This document shows positions 6,872 to 13,138 of a stretch of DNA of 13,138 nt, one piece after another. A model generated the notes under the pieces. That model did not search any database. It saw nothing but the letters and a program-made list of their open reading frames with translations, and was not told where the DNA came from. Source of the stretch: Flemingiibacterium sp045578725 (GTDB taxonomy: Bacteria > Bacillota > Clostridia > Oscillospirales > CAG-272); NCBI GenBank assembly GCA_045578725.1, contig JAZNKS010000025.1, forward strand, positions 1-13,138, in the 5' to 3' direction. The translations under genes were made by a program, and so were the position numbers. Every line of letters starts with the position of its first letter. The first letter of the stretch is position 1.

Positions 6872-8842
6872 ATGCCAAAAGTATTCGCCTTTGATCTTGA
6901 CGGTACGCTGACCCAGCACAAAACGCCGCTGGATCCAACCAACCGGGCCATCCTCGAAAAGCTGGCCGAATCTTACACCCTTCTGATGGTCGGTGCCGGC
7001 AGCTGCGAGCGGATTTATAAGCAGCTCGGCATGGATATGGACATCATCGGCAACTACGGAATGCAGTATGCGAAGATTATCGACGGCCGCTTCACGCTGG
7101 TGCGGGACGATGTTCTTCCCTGTACCGACCGGCAGGCGATCGAAGATAAGGTGACCGCCATCCGCCAATCCCACGGCTTCACCGAATTTGCCGGCGACAA
7201 TGTGGAATACCACGCCTCCGGCTGTCTGACCTTCCCGATTCTCGGCACAAAAGCCGTACAGGCTGACAAGCTGGCCTTCGATCCCGACCGCAAAAAGCGC
7301 CGTGCCTTCTATGAGGAGGTCTGCGAAACCTTCGCCGATTACAATGTTTTCGTCGGCGGCTCGTCCTCCTTCGATATGGCACCGAAGCCCTACGATAAAT
7401 ACTATGCGCTCGACCGATACTGCCGCGAAAACGGCCTGTCCCACGAGGATGTGATCTATGTCGGCGACGATTACGGCCTCGGCGGCAACGATGAATCCGT
7501 CTACCGCTCGGATTTCCGCTTTCTGACCACCGACGATTACACCCGCCTCGGCGAGGTTCTGGCCCCCTGGCTGGATGAATCGGTTCCGGATATCGCCGGC
7601 CTGCTCGGCACAAAGGAGAATTGCCCCTGCGGCATGACCCACGCCTGCACCATCGGTCAGGTTGTCATCCGGCGCGGCGCGATCAACGAGCTTCCGGCGC
7701 TGGCCCGCGATTACAGGCACATCGTTCTGGTCTGCGATACCAACACCTGGCGTGTCGGCGGTGAGCGGGCCGCCAAGCTCCTTGGCTCCGCCGTCGAGCG
7801 GACGCTGATCTATGAATCGGAGGGCTTCCTCGTCCCAAACGAGGACGGCATCGAAAAGCTGGACGCCTGCCTCTCCCCCGAAACCGATCTGATCGTCGGT
7901 GTCGGAAGCGGTGTCATCAACGATCTCTGCAAATATGTCAGCTATGACCATAAGCTCCCCTATTTCATCGTCGCCACCGCACCTTCCATGGACGGCTATG
8001 CCTCCGACGGCGCCGCGATGATCCTTGGCCGCATGAAGATCACCACCCGTGCGCACGTTCCTGCGGCCATCATCGGCGACACGGAGATTCTGCGCGAGGC
8101 ACCGATCGAAATGCTCCGCGCCGGCTACGGTGATATCATCGGCAAATTCAGCTGTCTGAATGACTGGCGGCTGAGCCATGTCATCAACGGTGAGCCGCTC
8201 TGCACTTTTGTCTACGATCTCACCATGAACACCGTGAAGTCGGTTGCCGGCATGGGCCGCGCCATTGCTTCCCGCGATGAGGAAAGTATCGGCGCTTTGA
8301 TGCGCGCGCTGATTATGGTCGGAATCTGTATGTCCTATATGAAGAATTCCCGCCCGGCATCGGGAAGCGAGCACCATCTCTCCCACTTTTTTGAAGTGGT
8401 CGGCCTCCTTCGCGGCGAGCCCTATTTCTGCCACGGTGTGGATGTAGCCTATTCCACCAAAATTACCGCCGGTCTTCGCCGCGAGCTGCTGGCCGTCGGA
8501 TCCCCCGAAGTTCTTCCCTTCGATCACGAGGCCTGGGCCGATGCCATCCGCCGGGTCTACACCTCGGCCGCTGACGGCATCATTGCCCTGCAGGAAAAGC
8601 TTGGCTGGATCTATGAGGACAAATCCGCCGTCATCCGCGAAAAATGGGACGAAATCCGCGCGGTACTGGCCGATTCCCCCTCCGAGGAGGAAATCTCCGC
8701 TATGCTGTGCGATGTCGGCCTCGACGAAGCGGAATTCCGCGCCATGTATTCCGAGGGGAAGCTGGCCGATGCCGTGAAGTACGCAAAGGATCTCAAGGAT
8801 CGTTACACCGTGCTCTGGCTGTACAATTCCATCCGCCGATAA
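6872..8842 (+). CDS. Fusion of a phosphomannomutase-like HAD phosphatase and sn-glycerol-1-phosphate dehydrogenase (AraM/EgsA type)
   Basis: 656 residues, two enzyme domains. Residues 1-235 form a HAD-IIB phosphatase resembling eukaryotic phosphomannomutase: FDLDGTLT (nucleophile Asp8, acid/base Asp10), GAGSCERIYKQLG, GSSSFDMAPKPYDK, and the metal-binding VGDDYGLGGND (Asp199, Asp200). From about residue 251 a CPCGMTH Cys/His motif opens an AraM-type sn-glycerol-1-phosphate dehydrogenase: dinucleotide-binding VGVGSGVINDLCKY, TAPSMDGYASDG with metal ligand Asp374, SRPASGSEHHLSHFFE with His501 (or His502), and CHGVD with His521. These match the Asp-His-His metal site of the iron-containing alcohol dehydrogenase superfamily. 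The dehydrogenase interconverts sn-glycerol 1-phosphate and DHAP with NAD(P)H. Both active sites look intact. The start is ATG 6872 with GGGAGG 11 nt upstream. A fused phosphatase could convert G1P to glycerol or act on another sugar phosphate; its substrate is not known. Confidence 0.9.
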   Translation: MPKVFAFDLDGTLTQHKTPLDPTNRAILEKLAESYTLLMVGAGSCERIYKQLGMDMDIIGNYGMQYAKIIDGRFTLVRDDVLPCTDRQAIEDKVTAIRQSHGFTEFAGDNVEYHASGCLTFPILGTKAVQADKLAFDPDRKKRRAFYEEVCETFADYNVFVGGSSSFDMAPKPYDKYYALDRYCRENGLSHEDVIYVGDDYGLGGNDESVYRSDFRFLTTDDYTRLGEVLAPWLDESVPDIAGLLGTKENCPCGMTHACTIGQVVIRRGAINELPALARDYRHIVLVCDTNTWRVGGERAAKLLGSAVERTLIYESEGFLVPNEDGIEKLDACLSPETDLIVGVGSGVINDLCKYVSYDHKLPYFIVATAPSMDGYASDGAAMILGRMKITTRAHVPAAIIGDTEILREAPIEMLRAGYGDIIGKFSCLNDWRLSHVINGEPLCTFVYDLTMNTVKSVAGMGRAIASRDEESIGALMRALIMVGICMSYMKNSRPASGSEHHLSHFFEVVGLLRGEPYFCHGVDVAYSTKITAGLRRELLAVGSPEVLPFDHEAWADAIRRVYTSAADGIIALQEKLGWIYEDKSAVIREKWDEIRAVLADSPSEEEISAMLCDVGLDEAEFRAMYSEGKLADAVKYAKDLKDRYTVLWLYNSIRR

Positions 8843-8848
8843 GCGAAA

Positions 8849-8889
8849 AAATCATCCGTGATGCAAAACCCGTCACGGATGATTCTTTT
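8849..8889. terminator. Bidirectional rho-independent terminator between convergent genes
   Basis: A 12-bp perfect stem (AATCATCCGTGA at 8850-8861 with 8873-8884) is flanked by A6 on the left and a T-rich tract on the right. On the plus strand it ends the GDPD-G1PDH operon. On the minus strand the T6 tail makes an even better terminator for the TIM-barrel gene whose stop is at 8888. Confidence 0.88.
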
Positions 8890-9748
8890 ATTTGCGATAG
8901 CTTTCTATCAGATCGGCCAGATACCGCGCGGTCAGCGCATTCAGCTCCTCCACCTTGCGCCGGAGCGGGAGCGGGAAATTTTGGGACGGGCCTCCGGTTT
9001 CCAGCGACAGCGGGCCGCTGTATTCCGTTTGGGCCAGCGCACGGGCAAAGGCATCCCAGTCCAGCGATCCCAGATACGGCATCAGATGAAAATCCTCCTG
9101 TACCCGGGAGGAATTATCGTGGACATGAACGGTCTTCAGCCACGGTGCGCACAATCGGGTATCCGCAATCAGATCGCCCTTCAGTACATTCACATGGCCG
9201 GTATCCAGACAGATCTGCACATAGGGGGAATTGACTTTTCGGACCACCTCGACGATCCGCTCCATTGGTGCAAGCCGCAGCCACCAGAAGGGCATATTTT
9301 CAAGGCAGACCGTGACATCCAGTTCCTCGCAGGTCGGGATGAGATTCGTGAGCAGGCGGAATGTCAGCTCGGCAGCCAGCTCCGGATCCTCCTCCCGGCC
9401 CCAGGCATAGGGCATCTGCGGATGGATAACCATATAGCCGGCTCCCATGCACTTCGCTCCGTACAGACCGAGCTTCATCTGCTCCAGCACGACGGCGCGG
9501 GATTCCTCGGTGGTATCGTCGGTTGTCCACGGTCCGTGGATCTGGTGTATTTTCAGCCCGGTCTTCTCCGATGCCTCGCGGAAGTCTTCGCAATGGCGGG
9601 CCATCGCCTCACGGCTCCCATAGCAGGGCTGGCGGACATCCGACAGATCCTGATCGACCGTATCGTAGCCGAGTCCCCTGATGTATGCATACTGCCTGGC
9701 AGGCGTTCCGATATAGGAAAACGGCCCGCTTTCAATTCCGATTTTCAT
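8888..9748 (-). CDS. Sugar phosphate isomerase/epimerase family protein (xylose-isomerase-like TIM barrel)
   Basis: A 286-residue soluble protein of the AP-endonuclease-2/xylose-isomerase-like superfamily. The metal-binding pattern is complete and evenly spaced on barrel strands: Glu150 (TVCLENMP), Asp182 and His185 (ICLDTGHVN), His208/His210 (TVHVHDN) and Glu250 (LSLETGG), with the extra strand-end His109 (MVIHPQ) and His68/His71. The family includes isomerases and epimerases acting on sugars, inositols and tagatose or hydroxypyruvate derivatives, so the substrate cannot be named. The FHLMPYLGSLDW segment after the last His is typical of the epimerase branch. The start at 9748 has AAAGGA about 8 nt upstream and a TATAAT promoter; it is monocistronic. 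It faces the G1P operon tail-to-tail, which does not indicate a shared function. Confidence 0.88.
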   Translation of the reverse strand: MKIGIESGPFSYIGTPARQYAYIRGLGYDTVDQDLSDVRQPCYGSREAMARHCEDFREASEKTGLKIHQIHGPWTTDDTTEESRAVVLEQMKLGLYGAKCMGAGYMVIHPQMPYAWGREEDPELAAELTFRLLTNLIPTCEELDVTVCLENMPFWWLRLAPMERIVEVVRKVNSPYVQICLDTGHVNVLKGDLIADTRLCAPWLKTVHVHDNSSRVQEDFHLMPYLGSLDWDAFARALAQTEYSGPLSLETGGPSQNFPLPLRRKVEELNALTARYLADLIESYRK

Positions 9749-9780
9749 GAATGCAGTCCTTTCAGAAGAATGTTATCCGT

Positions 9781-9809
9781 ATTATACACCCTCCCGCGAA
9801 AAAATGCAA
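9781..9809 (-). promoter_or_regulatory. Promoter of the TIM-barrel isomerase gene
   Basis: Minus strand: -35 TTGCAT (9804-9809), 17-nt spacer, -10 TATAAT (9781-9786). The same TTGCAT-17-TATAAT arrangement drives rsmA, which supports it as a real though weaker promoter. Confidence 0.7.
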
Positions 9810-9848
9810 GCTTTTCGCAGGATTCTGCAAAAGAAACGCACGCCGGCA

Positions 9849-9882
9849 CAAAAAAGGGGGCTGTACCGATTGGTACAGCGGC
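9849..9882 (-). terminator. Rho-independent terminator of pckG
   Basis: On the minus strand a perfect 8-bp stem GCTGTACC/GGTACAGC with a four-base loop (9860-9879) is followed by CCCC and TTTTTT. It begins about 20 nt after the pckG stop. The T tract starts four bases beyond the stem, so strength may be moderate. Confidence 0.78.
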
Positions 9883-9901
9883 CGGATATTTCAGTCAGCA
9901 A

Positions 9902-11689
9902 TCAGCCAAGGTTTGCCTTGAGAACTGCCAGCTCATCGTAGAGTTCCTTCGGAACGCGGGCGCCGATCTCGCCGTAGAAGCTGTCGATGCCGGCTGCTTC
10001 TTCCTTCCAGAGATCCACGTCAACCTTCAGAAGCTCCTTGATGGTGTCAACGGTGATGTCGAGGCCTTCGATGTTGATGTCCTCGGCCTTCGGAACAAAG
10101 CCGATGGGCGTTTCAACAGCATCAACCTTGCCCTCGCAGCGGGCCAGGATCCACATAACAACACGCATATTGTCGCCGAAGCCGGGCCAGATGAAGTGAC
10201 CTTCGTCATCGGTACGGAACCAGTTGACGTTAAAGATCTTAGGCTGCTTGGTGATCTTCTTGCCCATAGCCAGCCAGTGTGCGAAGTAGTCGCCCATATC
10301 GTAGCCGGCGAAGGGACGCATAGCCATCGGGTCGCGGCGGACAACGCCAACGGCACCGGTAGCGGCAGCGGTGGTCTCGGAAGCCATGATGGAACCGACG
10401 AATACGCCGTGCTGCCAGCTTCTTGCTTCATATACCAGCGGAGCGGTCTTGGCGCGGCGGCCGCCGAAGATGATGGCGGTTACCGGTACGCCCTTCGGAT
10501 TGTTGAACTCGGAGGACAGGCAGGGGCAGTTGGCAGCCGATGCGGTGAAGCGGGAGTTCGGATGCGCGCCGCAGGTGGACTTATCCTTCTTGTCGTACTT
10601 TCTGTAGTCCCAGGGATTGCCCTTCCAGTCAATAGCCTTTGCGGGCGGATCGTTGTCGAGGCCTTCCCACCAGATGGTGTTGTTCTCCAGTTTGTGAACA
10701 ACGTTGGTGAAGATGGTATCCTTCATGCAGGTTGCCAGAGCGTTGGGGTTGGACTTGTCATTGGTACCCGGAGCAACGCCGAAGAAGCCGTTCTCGGGGT
10801 TGACAGCCCACAGGCCGCCGTCTTCGCCGACACGGAGCCATGCGATATCGTCGCCGACACACCATGCCTTGTAGCCCTGCTTCTTGTAAACTTCCGGCGG
10901 GATGAGCATTGCGAGGTTGGTCTTGCCGCAGGCAGAGGGGAATGCAGCGGTGACATACTTGACTTCGCCCTGCGGATTCTCGATGCCGAGGATCAGCATA
11001 TGCTCAGCCATCCAGCCTTCCTTCTTGCCGAGGTAGGATGCGATGCGGAGCGCGAAGCACTTCTTGCCCAGCAGAACGTTTCCGCCGTAGCCGGAGTTGA
11101 CCGACCAGATGGTGTTGTCCTCGGGGAAGTGAACGATATAGCGGTTCTCTTCGTCGAGCTGTGCCTTGGAGTGCAGGCCCTTGATGAAGCCGGCATCGTC
11201 GCCCAGTGCTTCGAGTACATCGGTGCCGACACGGGTCATGATGGCCATGTTCAGAACGACGTAGATGGAGTCGGTCAGCTCAATGCCATACTTGGCAAAG
11301 GGAGAGCCGACAACGGACATGGAGTACGGAATAACGTACATGGTGCGGCCGGTCATGGAGCCGGTGAACAGCTTGCCAAGCTTTGCGTAGCATTCCTTGG
11401 GATCCATCCAGTTGTTGATGTTGCCCGCATCCTCCTTCTTGGAGGTGCAGATGAAGGTGCGGCCCTCGACGCGCGCAACGTCGTTGACAGCGGTTCTGTG
11501 CAGGTAGCAGTTGGGAAGCAGCTCCTGGTTCAGCTTGATGATCTCGCCGGTGGAGCAAGCCTGGTCGCGCAGAGCGTTGAGCTGCTCTTCGCTTCCGTCA
11601 ATCCAGACAATGCTGTCCGGCTTGGTCATAGCGGCCATTTCGGCAATCCAATCGTTGACGAACTTGTTCTTGGTGAGTGTTTCTGCCAT
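9902..11689 (-). CDS. pckG: Phosphoenolpyruvate carboxykinase (GTP)
   Basis: Catalyses oxaloacetate + GTP to PEP + CO2 + GDP, reversible, in the cytoplasm. 595 residues, the normal length of the GTP class and unrelated in sequence to the ATP class. Landmarks: the GTP-PEPCK N-terminal region with CTSKKEDAGNINNWMDP and GRTMYVIPYSMSVVGSP, the kinase-1a P-loop FPSACGKTNLAM with the hyper-reactive Cys254 that is conserved in the GTP class and Lys256, kinase-2 WCVGDDIAWLR, NPENGFFGVAPGT, and the guanine-pocket region WFRTDDEGHFIWPGFGDNMRVVMW. The start is ATG 11689 with GAGGAG 7 nt upstream and a leader of about 78 nt. In a fermentative Firmicute the enzyme may run either in gluconeogenesis or in the carboxylating direction toward oxaloacetate. 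Monocistronic, with its own promoter and terminator. Confidence 0.97.
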   Translation of the reverse strand: MAETLTKNKFVNDWIAEMAAMTKPDSIVWIDGSEEQLNALRDQACSTGEIIKLNQELLPNCYLHRTAVNDVARVEGRTFICTSKKEDAGNINNWMDPKECYAKLGKLFTGSMTGRTMYVIPYSMSVVGSPFAKYGIELTDSIYVVLNMAIMTRVGTDVLEALGDDAGFIKGLHSKAQLDEENRYIVHFPEDNTIWSVNSGYGGNVLLGKKCFALRIASYLGKKEGWMAEHMLILGIENPQGEVKYVTAAFPSACGKTNLAMLIPPEVYKKQGYKAWCVGDDIAWLRVGEDGGLWAVNPENGFFGVAPGTNDKSNPNALATCMKDTIFTNVVHKLENNTIWWEGLDNDPPAKAIDWKGNPWDYRKYDKKDKSTCGAHPNSRFTASAANCPCLSSEFNNPKGVPVTAIIFGGRRAKTAPLVYEARSWQHGVFVGSIMASETTAAATGAVGVVRRDPMAMRPFAGYDMGDYFAHWLAMGKKITKQPKIFNVNWFRTDDEGHFIWPGFGDNMRVVMWILARCEGKVDAVETPIGFVPKAEDINIEGLDITVDTIKELLKVDVDLWKEEAAGIDSFYGEIGARVPKELYDELAVLKANLG

Positions 11690-11773
11690 GTTAAATCTCC
11701 TCTATGTGATTATTATTTTGACATGATTCGGGTGGAAAAGCGAAAGTTCTGACCACTTTCTTCTCCATCATAT

Positions 11774-11802
11774 ATTATACCGCATAATCTGAATTTTGGC
11801 AA
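11774..11802 (-). promoter_or_regulatory. pckG promoter
   Basis: Minus strand: -35 TTGCCA (11797-11802, five of six consensus), 17-nt spacer, -10 TATAAT (11774-11779). The leader to the ATG is about 78 nt and includes a small inverted repeat, GAAAGT/ACTTTC (11742-11760), of unknown role. Confidence 0.85.
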
Positions 11803-11827
11803 GACTTTTTCTTCCTCTTCTGCGACT

Positions 11828-11844
11828 TTTACACTTTATTAACA
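11828..11844 (+). promoter_or_regulatory. Direct repeat TTTACA-N5-TTAACA upstream of pckG (operator candidate)
   Basis: Nearly identical to 4055-4071 (15 of 17 bases, both differences transitions) and in the same orientation and distance to the gene it precedes: 25 nt upstream of the pckG -35, compared with 26 nt for glpK. It lies between rsmA and pckG; I see no clear terminator for rsmA in 11845-11908. Confidence 0.4.
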
Positions 11845-11908
11845 TTCTCCGCCCGGATTGTCTGCAAGTTAACCCAAGGCAGCTTGCAAAAGCATTTCTG
11901 CGGACGTA

Positions 11909-12787
11909 TCAGCCGCCGCGGCGCTCCAAAATCGCATCCGCCAGACGGGCCAGCTCGCCAAGGCCGAGGCGCTCACCGCGGATCGAGGCATCGAAGCCGC
12001 AGGATACAATGATCTCTGCAAGCTCGCTTTTTGTCAGATCGCCGAATTCCGATGCCAGCGAATTGGAGAGCGTCTTCCGCCGCTGGGCAAAGGCACCGCG
12101 GATCGTCCGGAACAGCATCGCCTCGTCTCTTACCGAAACGGGCGGCTCCTTGTACAGCGTAATCCGGGTGACGGCGGAATCCACCTTCGGCGCGGGCAGG
12201 AAATTGCCGGCTGCCACGTTGAACAGCCGCTCTACCTTCCCGTAATAGGCCAGCGCAGCGGTAATGGCACCGTATTCGCTGTCGCCGGGCGGGGCCGTGA
12301 GCCGGACAGCCACCTCCTTCTGAATCATAACCGTGATGGATTCAAAGGGAATCCGCGATTCCACCAGCTTCATGATGACCGGCGTGGTGATGTAATACGG
12401 CAGATTGGCGGCAACCGCCATTCGCAGACCGCGCCCGGTGAAGGCCTCCCGGCAAAGCGCGTCGAGATCCGTCTTCATGCAGTCCTCGTTGCGGACGGTG
12501 ACATTGGGATAAGCGGCCAGCGTTTCAGCCAGCACGGGGATCAGCGAGGTATCGATCTCCAGTGCCGTGACGGCATCGGCCCGCTCGGCCAGCTCGCAGG
12601 TGAGCGTTCCGATGCCGGGACCGATTTCGAGGATGCCGAGTCCGCCCTCTCCCGCCGGGCAGGCCGCTTCGGCAATCCGGCGCGGGATCTCGGGATTGAT
12701 GAGGAAATTCTGTCCGAATTTCTTCTGGAAGGTAACACCGTGCCGGGCCATAACCTCCCGCACAACCGATAAATCGGTAAGTTTCAT
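11909..12787 (-). CDS. rsmA: 16S rRNA (adenine(1518)-N(6)/adenine(1519)-N(6))-dimethyltransferase
   Basis: RsmA/KsgA uses S-adenosylmethionine to dimethylate two adjacent adenines in the 3'-terminal hairpin of 16S rRNA during small-subunit maturation. 292 residues, full length. Signatures: substrate-side KKFGQNFLIN (22-31), SAM-binding LEIGPGIGTLT (53-63) with the acidic ALEID at 75-79, the catalytic NLPYYITTP (128-136), FLPAPKVDSAV, and the C-terminal helical domain with FAQRRKTLSNSL. The start is ATG 12787 preceded by GGAG 5 nt upstream. The stop of an upstream 63-codon frame overlaps this ATG, but that frame contains antisense tRNA and promoter sequence and is not considered a gene. Transcribed from its own promoter, with a leader of about 80 nt. 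Loss of RsmA is known to give kasugamycin resistance. Confidence 0.97.
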   Translation of the reverse strand: MKLTDLSVVREVMARHGVTFQKKFGQNFLINPEIPRRIAEAACPAGEGGLGILEIGPGIGTLTCELAERADAVTALEIDTSLIPVLAETLAAYPNVTVRNEDCMKTDLDALCREAFTGRGLRMAVAANLPYYITTPVIMKLVESRIPFESITVMIQKEVAVRLTAPPGDSEYGAITAALAYYGKVERLFNVAAGNFLPAPKVDSAVTRITLYKEPPVSVRDEAMLFRTIRGAFAQRRKTLSNSLASEFGDLTKSELAEIIVSCGFDASIRGERLGLGELARLADAILERRGG

Positions 12788-12830
12788 AACAGCTCCAATT
12801 CCTTGTCGGGAAAAATCTTCACGAAACCCC

Positions 12831-12859
12831 TTGACAAATCAATTCCATTCGTGTATAAT
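12831..12859 (+). promoter_or_regulatory. Consensus promoter of tRNA-Thr
   Basis: TTGACA (12831-12836), 17 nt, TATAAT (12854-12859): a perfect consensus match, with the same GTGTATAAT context as the GDPD operon promoter. The predicted start is near 12866, about 53 nt before the tRNA. It lies inside the rsmA leader and faces the rsmA promoter. Confidence 0.9.
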
Positions 12860-12874
12860 ATATTTGTTGCAAAC

Positions 12875-12903
12875 ATTATACCACAGTTTACGGTAAAATG
12901 CAA
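12875..12903 (-). promoter_or_regulatory. rsmA promoter
   Basis: Minus strand: -35 TTGCAT (12898-12903), 17-nt spacer, -10 TATAAT (12875-12880) preceded by TGG (extended -10). The predicted start near 12868 is only about 2 nt from that of the tRNA promoter on the other strand. Confidence 0.8.
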
Positions 12904-12918
12904 GAGCAATTTTCGGAT

Positions 12919-12993
12919 GCTGGTATGGCGCAGTGGTAGCGCAATTGATTCGTAATCAATAGGCCGAGGGTTCAAATCCCTCTACCAGCTCCA
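12919..12993 (+). tRNA. tRNA-Thr, anticodon CGT (reads ACG), CCA encoded
   Basis: A complete cloverleaf can be folded by eye: acceptor GCTGGTA/TACCAGC (12919-12925 with 12983-12989), D stem GCGC/GCGC, anticodon stem ATTGA/TCAAT with loop TTCGTAA (anticodon CGT at 12951-12953), variable loop AGGCC, T stem GAGGG/CCCTC with loop TTCAAAT. The discriminator is T12990, followed by genomic CCA. It decodes ACG threonine codons. It is a single tRNA gene with its own promoter and terminator. Confidence 0.97.
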
Positions 12994-12994
12994 G

Positions 12995-13026
12995 AAAAAC
13001 CGACTTGTTTCGACAAGTCGGTTTTT
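12995..13026 (+). terminator. Rho-independent terminator of tRNA-Thr
   Basis: A 14-bp perfect stem (12995-13008 with 13013-13026) capped by a TTCG loop, with A5 on the 5' side and T5 on the 3' side forming part of the stem. It begins one base after the encoded CCA. Confidence 0.93.
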
Positions 13027-13030
13027 CAAC

Positions 13031-13124
13031 TAAATCCACCCTTGCGGGTGGGTGAAATCGTCTTCGACGATGAAATCCAACTTCGTTGGGTGAAATCCGC
13101 CTCGACGGCGGATGGGTGGATTTA
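13031..13124. repeat. Modular hairpin array with GAA linkers, bounded by an 11-bp inverted repeat
   Basis: Four consecutive hairpins: 13034-13053 (ATCCACCC, loop TTGC), 13057-13071 (ATCGTC, loop TTC), 13075-13091 (ATCCAAC, loop TTC) and 13095-13113 (ATCCGCC, loop TCGAC). Each begins AT and ends in T, and neighbours are separated by exactly GAA (13054-56, 13072-74, 13092-94). The stems differ in sequence yet remain paired. The ends, TAAATCCACCC (13031-13041) and GGGTGGATTTA (13114-13124), are perfect inverted repeats, so hairpin 1 and a long-range closing stem compete for the same arm. It follows the tRNA terminator after 4 nt. I infer a dispersed palindromic repeat or a structured RNA, and do not see a protein-coding role. 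It may continue past the window edge. Confidence 0.75.
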
Positions 13125-13138
13125 ATTTCATCTGAGGC

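Noticed and set aside
7613..7636. Possible internal translation start for a separate G1P dehydrogenase (AAGGAG, then ATG at Met255)
   Set aside because: The spacing is about 15 nt, too long, and the ATG falls within the conserved CPCGMTH motif, so starting there would remove its cysteines. The single fused frame is the simpler reading.
6368..8527. A 719-codon open frame on the minus strand opposite the GDPD and G1PDH fusion genes
   Set aside because: It is antisense to two enzymes with intact catalytic motifs, has no start context, and its translation has low-complexity composition typical of antisense shadows.
8858..11752. A 964-codon open frame on the plus strand opposite the TIM-barrel gene and pckG
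   Set aside because: It crosses a terminator hairpin, an intergenic region and two clearly recognised minus-strand genes. It has no ribosome binding site and its translation shows no family features. It arises from GC-biased codons on the opposite strand.
11863..11889. Inverted repeat TGCAAG/CTTGCA downstream of rsmA as a possible terminator
   Set aside because: Only a 6-bp stem with a 14-base loop, and no T-run follows on the minus strand.
12784..12975. A 63-codon minus-strand frame whose stop overlaps the rsmA start
   Set aside because: It would begin within the antisense of tRNA-Thr and run through both promoters. The stop-start overlap with rsmA is probably chance; most of the frame is upstream of the predicted rsmA transcription start.
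13033..13125. Short open frame running through the hairpin array
   Set aside because: It has no start codon or ribosome binding site in context. The openness follows from the repeating GAAATC units, and the structure explains the sequence better than coding.

Overview
The window looks like chromosomal DNA of a fairly GC-rich Firmicute, most likely a clostridial gut-type lineage (Oscillospiraceae or Christensenellales-like). This rests on strong AGGAGG ribosome binding sites, sigma-A promoters with TATAAT boxes, rho-independent terminators, an SLH-anchored surface protein, and AraM/EgsA-type and GlpK-type enzymes. The taxon is an inference, because no rRNA gene is present. No phage, transposase or CRISPR genes are visible.

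Layout from left to right: (1) the 3' end of a secreted parallel beta-helix protein and its terminator; (2) an ECF sigma factor with a co-transcribed single-pass membrane protein, probably its anti-sigma or sensor partner; (3) convergent to that, glycerol kinase (glpK), whose stop lies 1 nt from the stop of the membrane protein; (4) an SLH-domain surface protein, divergent from glpK across a repeat-rich regulatory region; (5) a two-gene operon behind a consensus promoter, encoding a glycerophosphodiester phosphodiesterase and a 656-residue fusion of a HAD phosphatase (phosphomannomutase-like) with an AraM/EgsA-type sn-glycerol-1-phosphate dehydrogenase; (6) on the minus strand, a xylose-isomerase-like TIM-barrel protein, GTP-type PEP carboxykinase (pckG) and the 16S rRNA dimethyltransferase rsmA; (7) on the plus strand, tRNA-Thr(CGT), its terminator, and a modular hairpin array at the right end.

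The metabolic theme is three-carbon glycerol phosphate chemistry. GDPD releases glycerol phosphate, the fusion protein could interconvert sn-glycerol-1-phosphate, DHAP and glycerol, GlpK phosphorylates glycerol, and PEPCK links oxaloacetate and PEP. The most unusual items are the HAD-G1PDH fusion, the hairpin array with invariant GAA linkers, a shared 17-bp direct-repeat motif placed 25-26 nt upstream of the -35 boxes of both glpK and pckG, and the face-to-face overlapping promoters of rsmA and tRNA-Thr.
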